This document shows, piece by piece, positions 9,440 to 17,981 of a stretch of 64,000 bases of DNA (position 1 is the stretch's first letter; every line of letters begins with the position of its first letter). The stretch is from positions 372,001 through 436,000 of the forward strand of contig NZ_JADPJL010000068.1 of assembly GCF_023073415.1 (NCBI RefSeq). Direction: 5' to 3'. The DNA is from Bradyrhizobium sp. 190. Its GTDB lineage: Bacteria > Pseudomonadota > Alphaproteobacteria > Rhizobiales > Xanthobacteraceae. The notes beneath the pieces were generated by a model. That model saw nothing but the letters and a program-made list of their open reading frames with translations, was not told where the DNA came from and did not search any database. The translations under genes were made by a program, and so were the position numbers.

Positions 9440-10810
9440 ATGGCCAACGAAACCGCAACGCTCGCAGCCTATGTCGCCGACCTGAAATTTGCGGACATTC
9501 CGCCGGAGGTTCTGGAGCGCGCCAAGGTGCTGACGCTGGATTTCCTCGGCAGCACGATCCGGGCGCGGCGCGATGCGGAATCGACGCCCTCGCTGCTTAA
9601 GATGTTGGAAGCGCTGGCGCTCGACGGCAAGGGCGAGGCCACCGTGTTCGGCGATTCAAAGACCTGGACGCCGGCGGTAGCGGCGCTGCTCAACGGCGCG
9701 CTTGGCCATTCGCTTGATTTCGATGACACGCATGCGGACTCCTCGCTCCATCCAAGCGCACCGGTGGTGCCGGCGGCCTTTGCGGTCGGCGAAATGGTCG
9801 GCGCATCGGGGCGCGACGTCCTGACTGCGATTGTGGCCGGCTATGAAGTGTGCTGCCGCCTCGGCAATGCGCTCGATCCGACCTCGCATTATGCGCGCGG
9901 CTTCCACCCGACCGCGACGGCGGGAACCTATGGCGCTGCGGCGGCCGCAGGCAAATTGTTCGGCCTGTCGAAGGACCAGATCATATCCGCCTTCGGCGTT
10001 TCCGGCAGCCAGGCCGCGGGCTCGCTGCAGTTTCTGGTCAACGGCGCCTGGAACAAGCGCTACCAGGTTGGCGCGGCCGCGATGAACGGCGTCATATCAG
10101 CCACGCTGGCCCGCAACGATTTCGTCGGCTCGACCGAATCCGTCGAGGGCAAGCACGGCCTCCTCGTCGGCTACAGCGACGACGCGCATCCCGACAAGGC
10201 GACCGCCGGCCTCGGCAAGACCTATGAGACGCTCAAGATTGGCGTAAAACCCTATCCGAGCTGCCGCTATACCCATGCGGCGCTGGATGCGCTGATCGCG
10301 ATGCGGCGGGAACACAATCTGACGCCGGACCAGATCAAGCGTGTCGAGATCGGCCTGCACCGCAACGGCATCACGCTGACGGGCGATGCCGCTACCAAGC
10401 GGCATCCGACCTCGATCGTCGGCGGACAGTTTTCGATGTTCTTCACTGGCGCGCTGGCGCTCGATCAGGGCAGCTTCGGCTGGGACGATTACGACCGGCT
10501 CGGCGACGCCGCGGTGAACGCGCTCGCCGACAAGTTCAACGTGGTGCAGGACGATCGCCTCGAGGTCGGCCGTACCCATCCATTCGGCGCCCGCGTCTCC
10601 ATCACCACCGATGACGGCGTGCACGAGCGGCTCTATGCCGATCCGTCCGGCGAGCCGAATTCGTTTCCGGATGCGCAGGCGATGCAGCAGAAATTCCTCA
10701 CCCTCGCCCGCCCCGTTCTGAACGGCCGCGCCGATCAGCTCGCCGACGCGATCCTCTCGCTGGAGAGATTCGACCGCGTCGAGAAGGCCACGCAGTTAGG
10801 TCGGCAGTAG
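9440..10810 (+). CDS. MmgE/PrpD family protein
   Basis: A 456-residue protein of the MmgE/PrpD family, which includes 2-methylcitrate dehydratase, cis-aconitate decarboxylase and iminodisuccinate epimerase. Family features are DFLGSTIRARRD at the N-terminus, ALLNGALGHSLDFDDTH (about 80-97), SSLHPSAPVVPAAFA, and the conserved KPYPSCRYTHAALDAL (about 271). No prpB/prpC or methylcitrate cycle genes are nearby, so methylcitrate dehydratase activity is not supported by context. A hydratase or epimerase acting on a small polycarboxylate is all that can be said. Confidence 0.88.
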   Translation: MANETATLAAYVADLKFADIPPEVLERAKVLTLDFLGSTIRARRDAESTPSLLKMLEALALDGKGEATVFGDSKTWTPAVAALLNGALGHSLDFDDTHADSSLHPSAPVVPAAFAVGEMVGASGRDVLTAIVAGYEVCCRLGNALDPTSHYARGFHPTATAGTYGAAAAAGKLFGLSKDQIISAFGVSGSQAAGSLQFLVNGAWNKRYQVGAAAMNGVISATLARNDFVGSTESVEGKHGLLVGYSDDAHPDKATAGLGKTYETLKIGVKPYPSCRYTHAALDALIAMRREHNLTPDQIKRVEIGLHRNGITLTGDAATKRHPTSIVGGQFSMFFTGALALDQGSFGWDDYDRLGDAAVNALADKFNVVQDDRLEVGRTHPFGARVSITTDDGVHERLYADPSGEPNSFPDAQAMQQKFLTLARPVLNGRADQLADAILSLERFDRVEKATQLGRQ

Positions 10811-10825
10811 CAGCCCACTTCAGCA

Positions 10826-10914
10826 CGTAGCCCGGATGGAGCGAAGCGCAATCCGGGAGCAGACCATCCGCTGGCATACCGCCCCGGATTTCGCTTCGCT
10901 CCATCCGGGCTACG
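10826..10914. repeat. Inverted repeat, CGTAGCCCGGATGGAGCG family, copy 1
   Basis: The left arm CGTAGCCCGGATGGAGCGAA and the right arm TTCGCTCCATCCGGGCTACG are near-perfect reverse complements about 50 bp apart. The same element occurs at 14294-14380. It is a REP-like intergenic repeat common in Bradyrhizobium, and it lies between converging genes. Confidence 0.85.
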
Positions 10915-10916
10915 CA

Positions 10917-11258
10917 TCAATTGCCGCCCGCCAGCTTTCCTTTGCTCGCGGTCGCCGCAACCATATCGCGCACGAGGTCGAACACACCGTCGGCCTCCGG
11001 CGGCGCACCCAGCCGCCGCGCAACACCCTTGGACGGTTCGTTGCTGCCTTCGATGCAATGGATGATCTCGTCGATCTCGAAACTCGCGAACACCCAGTCG
11101 ATCGACGCCCGCGCCGCCTCCCCCGCGTAGCCCTTGCCGCTGTATGCGCTGTCGATGCCCCAGCCGACCTCGAAGCCCGGCCATCCTGGCGGGCACCACG
11201 GTCCGACCCGGCCGATATATCGGCGGCTCGACTTCTCCTCAACGGCGAAGGGATCCAT
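10917..11258 (-). pseudogene. GNAT acetyltransferase remnant lacking its N-terminal third
   Basis: The frame from ATG 11258 encodes 113 residues, beginning MDPFAVEEKSSRRYIGRVG. It contains the RimJ/RimL-type GNAT core FEVGWGIDSAYSGKGYAGEA (acetyl-CoA loop S-G-K-G-Y-A) and SNEPSKGVARRLGA. Full-length members are about 180 residues and begin with a TPRLxLR-type strand and about 70 residues before this point. Upstream, the frame stays open but is unrelated sequence overlapping the divergent pirin gene and its promoter region. The gene therefore appears 5'-truncated and probably inactive, because the first strands of the acetyl-CoA fold are missing. Its 3' end abuts a REP-type repeat. Confidence 0.7.
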
Positions 11259-11409
11259 AACCACCGTTTTCGATTGTTGGAGACGATATCTGCCATTGGT
11301 GCCAAACGATAGGACACAGAGTATGGGTCCCAGGGACGACGTGTTGAGGCATTTGGACGCCATCCCGCAATTTCTGCTATGATCGCCACAAAACACCAAG
11401 GAGTCCCCT

Positions 11410-12327
11410 ATGAGCTGGCAACCCTCCAACGATCCCGTGCTCGGCGATCCCAAAACCTGCGACGCGCTCGACCTCATCATCGTGCCACGCACGCGCGATC
11501 TCGGCGATGGATTTGCGGTGCGGCGCGCGCTGCCGCATGGCAAGCGGCAGATGGTCGGGCCCTTCATCTTCTTCGATCATTTCGGGCCGATGCAGTTCAT
11601 CGCCGGCAAGGGCATGGACGTGCGTCCGCATCCGCATATCGGGCTTGCCACCGTCACCTATCTGTTCGACGGCAGCATCATGCACCGCGACAGCGAGGGT
11701 AACATTCAGGAGATCCAGCCCGGCGCGATGAACCTGATGACCGCGGGGCGCGGAATCGTGCATTCCGAACGCACGCCCGATGTGCAGCGCCGCGACGGCC
11801 AGAAGATGCTGGGCCTGCAAAGCTGGATCGCGCTGCCGGCGGGATCGGAAGAGATCTCGCCGTCGTTCCAGCACTACGCTGCCGAAGCGCTGCCGACCGT
11901 GAAGGAGAGCGGCTTCACCGCGCGCATCATCGCAGGCCACGGCTTTGGCGTGAAATCGCCTGTGAGCATGGTCTCGCCGTGGTTCTATACCGAAGTGACG
12001 GCGCAGGCCGGCACCAACGTCCCGCTCGACCCCGACCATGAGGAGCGCGCGATCTATCTGGTCGACGGCGAGGTCGAGATCGCGGGCGAGCGCTATGACG
12101 GGCCGCGCCTCCTGATATTCCGGCCCGGTGACCGCATCACCGTGAAGGCCGTGAGGCCGACCCGGATGATGTTTCTGGGCGGCGACGCGCTGGAGGGCCC
12201 GCGGCATATCTGGTGGAATTTCGTCTCCTCCAGCAAGGAGCGGATCGAGCAGGCCAAACAGGACTGGAAAACCGGCCGTTTTGCCGCCGTCCCGCAGGAA
12301 CATGAGTTCATTCCGCTGCCGGAGTGA
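11410..12327 (+). CDS. Pirin family protein
   Basis: A 305-residue bicupin. The N-terminal pirin domain has the metal-ligand motif DVRPHPHIGLATVTYLF (two His) and TAGRGIVHSERTP (His and Glu). A C-terminal pirin domain is also present. Bacterial pirins bind Fe or another metal; some have quercetin 2,3-dioxygenase activity, others act as redox-linked regulators. The ATG at 11410 follows AAGGAGTCCCCT, a good ribosome site. It is a single-gene unit followed by purC after about 60 bp. Confidence 0.92.
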   Translation: MSWQPSNDPVLGDPKTCDALDLIIVPRTRDLGDGFAVRRALPHGKRQMVGPFIFFDHFGPMQFIAGKGMDVRPHPHIGLATVTYLFDGSIMHRDSEGNIQEIQPGAMNLMTAGRGIVHSERTPDVQRRDGQKMLGLQSWIALPAGSEEISPSFQHYAAEALPTVKESGFTARIIAGHGFGVKSPVSMVSPWFYTEVTAQAGTNVPLDPDHEERAIYLVDGEVEIAGERYDGPRLLIFRPGDRITVKAVRPTRMMFLGGDALEGPRHIWWNFVSSSKERIEQAKQDWKTGRFAAVPQEHEFIPLPE

Positions 12328-12390
12328 GCTATTGCTCCGCTTTCTCATTTGCACGCTTGTGCAGGCGTGCCGTTTCGAAAGCCTGACCGA

Positions 12391-13305
12391 ATGAACGCGA
12401 TGCTCGCCAGCGATTTGCCCCTGCCGCGGATCGGCCGCGGAAAGGTGCGCGATATCTATGCCGTCGGCGACGACCGCGTGCTGCTGCTGACCACCGACCG
12501 CATCAGCGCGTTCGACGTCGTGATGGCCGAGACCATCCCGATGAAGGGCGCGGTGCTGACCCAGATCAGCGCGTGGTGGTTCCGTCAGCTCGAAGGCGTG
12601 GTGCCGCATCACATGATCAGCGCCGATGCCGACGAGATCATCCGCAAGGTGCCGGACCTGAAAGATCACCGCGCCGATATTCTCGGACGCGCGATGCTGT
12701 GCAAGCGCACCACCGTATTCCCGGTGGAATGCGTGATCCGCGGCTACATCTCCGGCTCCGCCTGGAAGGAGTATGCCGCATCCGGCACGCTCGCCGGCGA
12801 GGAACTCAAACCCGGGCTGATCGAGAGTGAGAAGCTCGACGCGCCGATCTTCAGCCCGGCCACCAAGGCCGAGACCGGCCATGACGAGAACATTACCATC
12901 GCACGCGTACGCGAGATTTTGGGCAGCGGCGTCGCCGACAAGCTCGAGAGCATGGCGCGCACCGTCTATAATTTCGGCGAACGGATCGCCCGTCATCAGG
13001 GCATCATCATCGCCGACACCAAGTTCGAGTTCGGCCGCGCGACGGACGATCGCATCATCCTGATCGACGAGGTGATGACGCCGGATAGTTCGCGGTTCTG
13101 GGCCGCCGACGTCTACAAGCCCGGCCGGCCGCAGCCCTCCTTCGACAAGCAGCCGCTGCGCGATTATCTCGACGCCGAGCGCCGCGCCGGCCGCTGGAAC
13201 GGCGACGCCCCGCCCCCACCGCTGCCGGACAGCGTGGTCGACGCGACGAGCAAGCGGTATCTCGAAGCGTATCGGCGGGTGACGGGTGACGAGTTGAAGG
13301 TCTAG
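12391..13305 (+). CDS. purC: Phosphoribosylaminoimidazole-succinocarboxamide synthase (SAICAR synthase), long form
   Basis: ATP-dependent ligation of aspartate to CAIR in purine biosynthesis. From ATG 12391 the protein has 304 residues. It shows the SAICAR synthase landmarks GRGKVRDIYAVGDDRVLLL near the N-terminus, TDRISAFDVVM, ECVIRGYISGSAWKEY, FGRATDDRIILIDEVMTPDSSRFW and the C-terminal FDKQPLRDYL. At about 300 residues it is of the longer type (as in yeast Ade1 and actinobacteria), rather than the roughly 250-residue type found next to purS/purQ in many alphaproteobacteria. A TTG further upstream (12349) is possible but adds 14 non-conserved residues. No other pur genes are adjacent. Confidence 0.92.
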   Translation: MNAMLASDLPLPRIGRGKVRDIYAVGDDRVLLLTTDRISAFDVVMAETIPMKGAVLTQISAWWFRQLEGVVPHHMISADADEIIRKVPDLKDHRADILGRAMLCKRTTVFPVECVIRGYISGSAWKEYAASGTLAGEELKPGLIESEKLDAPIFSPATKAETGHDENITIARVREILGSGVADKLESMARTVYNFGERIARHQGIIIADTKFEFGRATDDRIILIDEVMTPDSSRFWAADVYKPGRPQPSFDKQPLRDYLDAERRAGRWNGDAPPPPLPDSVVDATSKRYLEAYRRVTGDELKV

Positions 13306-13309
13306 CAGC

Positions 13310-13386
13310 GTCATTGCGAGCGAAGCGAAGCAATCCATACCTCAACGTGGGGGTAGATAGATTGCTTCGCTTCGCTCGCAATGACG
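13310..13386. repeat. Inverted repeat, GTCATTGCGAGCGAAGCGAAG family, copy 1
   Basis: GTCATTGCGAGCGAAGCGAA is mirrored by TTCGCTTCGCTCGCAATGAC with a short central spacer. The repeat lies just after purC and could form a long hairpin in the purC mRNA. A second, degenerate copy is at 41820-41931. Confidence 0.85.
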
Positions 13387-13476
13387 GTGTGACGCCGTCG
13401 GCGTCGGCTCCTGGATTGCCTCAGCCTGTCATCTGATGCGAGTATCCGCGTTCAGAAAAACAACAGGGAGCGCTCC

Positions 13477-14280
13477 ATGACTGAAACCGGCAGCGTGCTT
13501 GTCGAACGCGACGGCCCCGTGACCGTCGTTTCCATCAACCGCCCGCATTGCCGCAACGCCGTTGACGGCGCGACCGCGCGGAAGCTGTACGATGCGTTTC
13601 TTGCGTTCGATGCCGATGAAGCAGCGTCGGTTGCCGTGTTCACCGGTACCGGCGGTTATTTCTGCGCGGGCGCCGACCTCAAGGCGGTGGCGGCGGGCGA
13701 TCCCAACAAGAAGCGCGAGCTTGGCGGTCACGACACGATTGCGCCGATGGGACCTAGCCGATTGCGATTGTCAAAGCCCGTGATCGCGGCGATCGAGGGT
13801 TTTGCGGTGGCCGGCGGGATGGAACTGGCGTTGTGGGCGGACATGCGCGTGGTCGCGGAAGACGCGACCTTCGGCATCTTCTGCCGCCGCTTCGGCGTGC
13901 CGCTGATCGATCTCGGCACCATCCGCCTGCCGCGGCTGATCGGCCATTCGCAGGCGATCGATCTGATTCTCACCGGACGCCCGGTCGGCGCGCAGGAGGC
14001 GCTGCGCATGGGGCTCGCCAATCGCGTCGTCGGCCGCGGCGAGGCCGTCGCGCAGGCGATTGCGCTGGCACGGGAGATCGCGCGCTTCCCGCAAAAATGC
14101 CTGCGTGCGGATCGCCTGTCGGCGCTGCGGCAATGGGACCTTTCGGAGGAAGAAGCGATCGCCAACGAGATGCGCGGCGGGCTGGAGGTGATCGCTTCGG
14201 GCGAAACGCTGTCAGGCGCGACACGGTTTGCTTCCGGCGTGGGGCGTCACGGCGCGTTTGCGGGTGACGCGAGCGATTGA
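13477..14280 (+). CDS. Crotonase (enoyl-CoA hydratase/isomerase) family protein
   Basis: A 267-residue crotonase-fold protein that should bind an acyl-CoA thioester. The oxyanion-hole motif FCAGADLKA (residues 62-70) and GFAVAGGMELALWADMRV (about 108-125) are present. Aligned with rat enoyl-CoA hydratase, Glu116 matches catalytic Glu144, but the Glu164 position is Cys136 (TFGIFCRRFGVP). Two-Glu hydratase chemistry is therefore not supported; an isomerase, hydrolase or other crotonase activity is as likely. The ATG at 13477 has CAGGGAG upstream. The gene stands alone between two repeat elements. Confidence 0.87.
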   Translation: MTETGSVLVERDGPVTVVSINRPHCRNAVDGATARKLYDAFLAFDADEAASVAVFTGTGGYFCAGADLKAVAAGDPNKKRELGGHDTIAPMGPSRLRLSKPVIAAIEGFAVAGGMELALWADMRVVAEDATFGIFCRRFGVPLIDLGTIRLPRLIGHSQAIDLILTGRPVGAQEALRMGLANRVVGRGEAVAQAIALAREIARFPQKCLRADRLSALRQWDLSEEEAIANEMRGGLEVIASGETLSGATRFASGVGRHGAFAGDASD

Positions 14281-14293
14281 GCCACGGGAAGTG

Positions 14294-14380
14294 CGTAGCC
14301 CGGATGGAGCGCAGCGCAATCCGGGGTTCTCGCACGCGGATGAACTTGTCCCGGATTTCGCTTCGCTTCATCCGGGCTAC
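14294..14380. repeat. Inverted repeat, CGTAGCCCGGATGGAGCG family, copy 2
   Basis: The arms CGTAGCCCGGATGGAGCGCA and GCTTCATCCGGGCTAC flank a 45-bp centre. It is the same family as 10826-10914 and sits in the convergent spacer between the crotonase and the aldehyde dehydrogenase. Confidence 0.85.
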
Positions 14381-14414
14381 AACTCCTTCGCCTCGCTCGT
14401 AATGACGAGTACGG

Positions 14415-15908
14415 CTACACCCCCGCCATCATCACGTATTTGATCTCGACATATTCTTCCATGCCGTGATGCGAGCCTTCGCGGCCGAGGCCTGACTCCT
14501 TCACGCCGCCGAACGGCGCGACTTCGGTCGTGATCAGGCCGGTGTTGACGCCGACCATGCCTGACTCCAGCGCTTCGGCGACGCGCCAGACGCGGCCGAG
14601 ATCGCGGGAGTAGAAGTAGGACGCGAGGCCGAACGGCGAGTTGTTACACATCGCGATCACCTCGGCCTCGTCCTTGAAGCGGAACACCGGTGCCAGCGGA
14701 CCGAAGGTTTCTTCATGCGCAACCAGCGCGTCGGCCTTCACGTTCGAAAGCACCGTCGGCTCGAAGAAGCTGCCGCCGAGCGCATGGCGTTTTCCGCCGG
14801 TGACGATCTTCGCGCCGCCCTTGACCGCGTCCGCAATGTGCTTCTCGACCTTGTCGATCGCATCCATGTTGATCAGCGGGCCCTGCACCACGCCCGCTTC
14901 GGTGCCGTCGCCGATCTTCATCGCCGCGACCTTCTTCGAGAGTTTTTCGACGAACTGGTCGTAGATCTTGTCCTGGGCGTAGATGCGGTTGGCGCAGACG
15001 CAGGTCTGGCCCATGTTGCGGTATTTCGAGACGATGGCGCCCTCGACCGCCGCATCGATATCGGCATCATCGAACACCACGAACGGCGCGTTGCCGCCGA
15101 GTTCGAGGCCGAGCTTCTTCACGCCGACGGCGGCCTGCTGATACAGGATCTTGCCGACCTCGGTCGAGCCGGTGAAGCCGACGAAGCGCACCGCCGGATG
15201 TTCGCACAGCACCTTGCCGATCGCCGACGAGTTGCCGGTGAGGATGTTGAACACGCCCTTGGGCACGCCGGCCTTTTCGGCGAGCGCTACCAGCGCCAGC
15301 GCGGTCAGCGGCGTTTCATTGGCAGGCTTGAGAACCACCGTGCAGCCCGCGGCGAGCGCCGGCGAGACCTTTCGGGTGATCATCGAGCAGGGGAAATTCC
15401 ACGGCGTGATGGCGCCACAGACGCCGATCGGCTGCTTGATCGCGAGCAGGCGCGCATCGGGCCGCTGGGTCGGGATGGTTTCGCCATAGACGCGGCGGGC
15501 CTCCTCGGCGAAGAATTCGACATAGGCGCCGCCGATATCGACTTCGCCGAGCGCTTCCGCCAGCGGCTTGCCCTGCTCTGACGTCAGGATCAGCGCGAGG
15601 TCTTCGCGGTTGGCGATGATCAGCTCGAACCACTTACGCAAGGTATTGGAGCGCTGTTTGGCCGTGAGATTGGCCCAGGCCGGGAAGGCGCGTTCGGCGG
15701 CTTCGACGGCTTGCGTGGCTTCGGCCGTGCTCATGGCCGGCACTTTTGCGAGCTCCACGCCATTGACCGGATTAGTGACCGGGCGCGACGGCGTGCCGAC
15801 CCAGGCGCCGTCGATATAGCAGCGGTCGCGCAGCAGCGAGGGATCCTTGAGGCGATCGTGCAGCGAGGGAGTGGAGGCTTGGGCGCGTGCGGCAACGGGC
15901 GGGTTCAT
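14415..15908 (-). CDS. gabD: NAD(P)-dependent succinate-semialdehyde dehydrogenase
   Basis: Oxidises succinate semialdehyde to succinate, the last step of the GABA shunt. The 497-residue aldehyde dehydrogenase shows PWNFPCSMITRKVSPALAAG (cofactor and substrate channel), GFTGSTEVGK, LELGGNAPFVVFDDADID (catalytic Glu near 268) and MGQTCVCANRIY (catalytic Cys near 302). The ending EVAPFGGVKESGLGREGS is typical of GabD and distinguishes it from betaine aldehyde dehydrogenases. No gabT or gabP is adjacent. Related semialdehyde substrates such as glutarate semialdehyde are possible. Confidence 0.92.
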   Translation of the reverse strand: MNPPVAARAQASTPSLHDRLKDPSLLRDRCYIDGAWVGTPSRPVTNPVNGVELAKVPAMSTAEATQAVEAAERAFPAWANLTAKQRSNTLRKWFELIIANREDLALILTSEQGKPLAEALGEVDIGGAYVEFFAEEARRVYGETIPTQRPDARLLAIKQPIGVCGAITPWNFPCSMITRKVSPALAAGCTVVLKPANETPLTALALVALAEKAGVPKGVFNILTGNSSAIGKVLCEHPAVRFVGFTGSTEVGKILYQQAAVGVKKLGLELGGNAPFVVFDDADIDAAVEGAIVSKYRNMGQTCVCANRIYAQDKIYDQFVEKLSKKVAAMKIGDGTEAGVVQGPLINMDAIDKVEKHIADAVKGGAKIVTGGKRHALGGSFFEPTVLSNVKADALVAHEETFGPLAPVFRFKDEAEVIAMCNNSPFGLASYFYSRDLGRVWRVAEALESGMVGVNTGLITTEVAPFGGVKESGLGREGSHHGMEEYVEIKYVMMAGV

Positions 15909-16012
15909 GGCGTTACTCCTCGGATTTTCTTGGGATATTGGTCCGAGTATAGGCCTGTATCGTCAGCAATGCACCGCCCGCTGAGGCAACCCTGCGTCAA
16001 CCAATTTTGAGG

Positions 16013-16333
16013 TCAGGCCGCGCCGCTCATATAGGTTTCGCGGCGGCCGACCATGCGTTGCGCCGCCGCCTTGGCATCGGCCTTCGAGGAGGTTGCGCAG
16101 GTCCGGTATTCGAGGTCGGGCAGCTTGGCGGGCTCGCGGCGGCTGAACCAGGATTTGGAACCGACCGGCAAAAGCGCCAGGGCCTGGGCGACGTTATCGA
16201 CCGCCTCGAAGGAATGCAGCGCACCGGTGCCGGCGTAGCGGACTTCGTAAATACCGGGCGAGATCGGGGCCTCGATATTTTCGCCACGCCCGGCACGGGG
16301 ATAGCGCTTCCATTCACTCCAGGTCGAAATCAT
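16013..16333 (-). CDS. Conserved hypothetical small protein
   Basis: From ATG 16333 the protein has 106 residues and starts MISTWSEWKRYPRAGRGENIEA. A central segment, APISPGIYEVRYAGTGAL, is followed by an alanine/lysine-rich C-terminal helix. I see no signal peptide or membrane segment. PGIYEVRY loosely recalls the GIY strand of small nuclease-like proteins, but the rest of a GIY-YIG site is missing. Codon use is GC-rich and coding-like. Function is unknown. Confidence 0.6.
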   Translation of the reverse strand: MISTWSEWKRYPRAGRGENIEAPISPGIYEVRYAGTGALHSFEAVDNVAQALALLPVGSKSWFSRREPAKLPDLEYRTCATSSKADAKAAAQRMVGRRETYMSGAA

Positions 16334-16701
16334 TGCGCACCTTCGCGACAGGCAGAAATGAGACAATTTTCGTCAATTGATCCAGCCAACGAGCAACGTT
16401 TGTGCTGGAATCTGAACGCTTTACCGCAAAAAATCGGCGACGGGAATCATGGCGAAATCACGTTATCGTGGATGGTTAAGCCGGTCACCGACCGAGGGGA
16501 TCGCCCACCGCGGATTGTGGCGAGGTGTTGCAGTTTGGCGTCGCCCATACCGCGCCACCGCTGCCCACGCGGCTCGCCCATCAAGAGCTTGCCCATCACG
16601 ACATCGCGACATCGGCGGCGGCCATCCGCGGCCGCTTGCCGGATCGCACGGCCGGGAGGAAGATCGTTCCACTTCCATAAAAACATAGCGGGAGGTGACC
16701 C
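16334..16701. other. Intergenic region without a convincing gene
   Basis: About 370 bp lies between the hypothetical gene (minus) and the serine hydrolase pseudogene (plus). Short open frames occur on both strands but none has recognisable family sequence. Only the final part is interpretable: the strong ribosome site GGAGGTG at 16691-16697 just before ATG 16702. Confidence 0.5.
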
Positions 16702-17888
16702 ATGCAAAGCAAAGCCCAGATCGATCAGATTCTGCGTCAAAAATGCGAGGCCAAGGAGATTCCCGGCGTGGTCGCGATGGCCGCGACTGGCAATGAGGTG
16801 ATTTATCAAGGCGCGTTCGGCAAGCGCGACCTGTCCAAGGACGATCCGATGACCGCCGACAGCTTTTCTGGATCGCCTCCATGACCAAGGCGATTACGAG
16901 CGCCGCCGGCATGCAGCTCGTCGAACAAGGCAAGCTTTCGCTGGACGAACCGATCGGCAAGGTGCTGCCTGACTTTGCCAACCCGCAAGTGCTGGAAGGT
17001 TTTGACGCCAGCGGCGACCCAAAACTGCGTCCCGCCAGGAATCCGATCACACTTCGCCATCTCATGACCCACACCGCCGGCTTCGCTTACAGCTTGTTTA
17101 ACGGCGACTGCGCGCAATATCTGGAGAAGACCGGAACCCCGGACATCTTCGGCTGCCAGAACGCCGCGCTGAAGGCGCCGATCATGTCCGATCCCGGCAC
17201 GCGCTGGGAATATGGCATCAACATCGATTTCGTCGGCAAGGCGGTGGAAGCCGCCAGCGGCAAGCGGCTCGACGCTTACCTGCGCGACCATATGTTCGCG
17301 CCGCTCGGCATGAGCGACACCGGCTTCAAGATCACGGACTCCCAGCGCCAGCGGCTGGTCGGCGTGCATGCGCGCGGTGGGGATGGATCGCTGGCGCCGA
17401 TCCCGTTCGAGATCGAACAGAATCCGGAATTCCACATGGGCGGCGGCGGCCTCTACAGCACGGCGGCCGATTACATCAAGTTTACCCAGATGATCCTCAA
17501 CAAAGGCCGCGGCAACGGCAACCAGCTCTTGAAGCCCGAGACGATCGCGTTGATGGGCCAGAACCACATCGGCGATCTCACCATGGGCAAGATGACGACG
17601 ATGGCGCCCATGTACACCAACGATGTCGATCTCTATCCCGATATCGTCAAGAAGTGGGGCCTCTCCTTCATGATCAACACCGCCAAGACGGCGGAAGGCC
17701 GCAGCGCCGGCAGCCTCGCCTGGGCCGGCCTCGCCAACACCTATTTCTGGATCGACCCGGCGCGCAACATCGCCGGCGTGATCCTGATGCAGCTGTTGCC
17801 GTTCGCCGATGGCAAGGCGCTGGAAGCCTTTGCGGGCTTTGAGCGCGGGGTTTATGCCGGGCTGGATGCCGGACAGAAGGCGGCGTAG
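16702..17888 (+). pseudogene. Serine hydrolase (class C beta-lactamase-like) with a single-base frameshift
   Basis: Two overlapping frames make up one beta-lactamase/D-Ala-D-Ala carboxypeptidase-fold gene of about 395 residues. Frame 1 (16702-16884) encodes the N-terminus up to DPMTADSF and then stops. Frame 2 continues from ASMTKAITSAAGMQLVEQGKL to the end at 17888. The sequence GACAGCTTTTCTGG (16858-16871) reads in frame if one base is restored, giving DSxFWIASMTK. The catalytic Ser-x-x-Lys is SMTK, with Ser at 16878-16880. The YSN-like motif (WEYGINIDF) and the C-terminal block are intact in frame 2. A strong ribosome site precedes 16702. This is either a recent inactivation or a sequence error. 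Confidence 0.85.
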
Positions 17889-17981
17889 TTTACCGCAGGA
17901 TCGCCGCTCCCTCCCCCTTTGCGGGGGAGGGCGCAGCGCATTTCTTCTTTGATACTTGATCCAGTTTTTGGAGAAACCGAT

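Noticed and set aside
11377..13338. Long minus-strand frame (653 codons) across the pirin and purC genes
   Set aside because: It is His/Asp/Arg-rich shadow sequence opposite two conserved genes; no family match.
16447..16809. Open frames of 79-203 codons upstream of the serine hydrolase
   Set aside because: No recognisable domain, no ribosome site, and high Arg/Pro content of the kind seen in non-coding frames.
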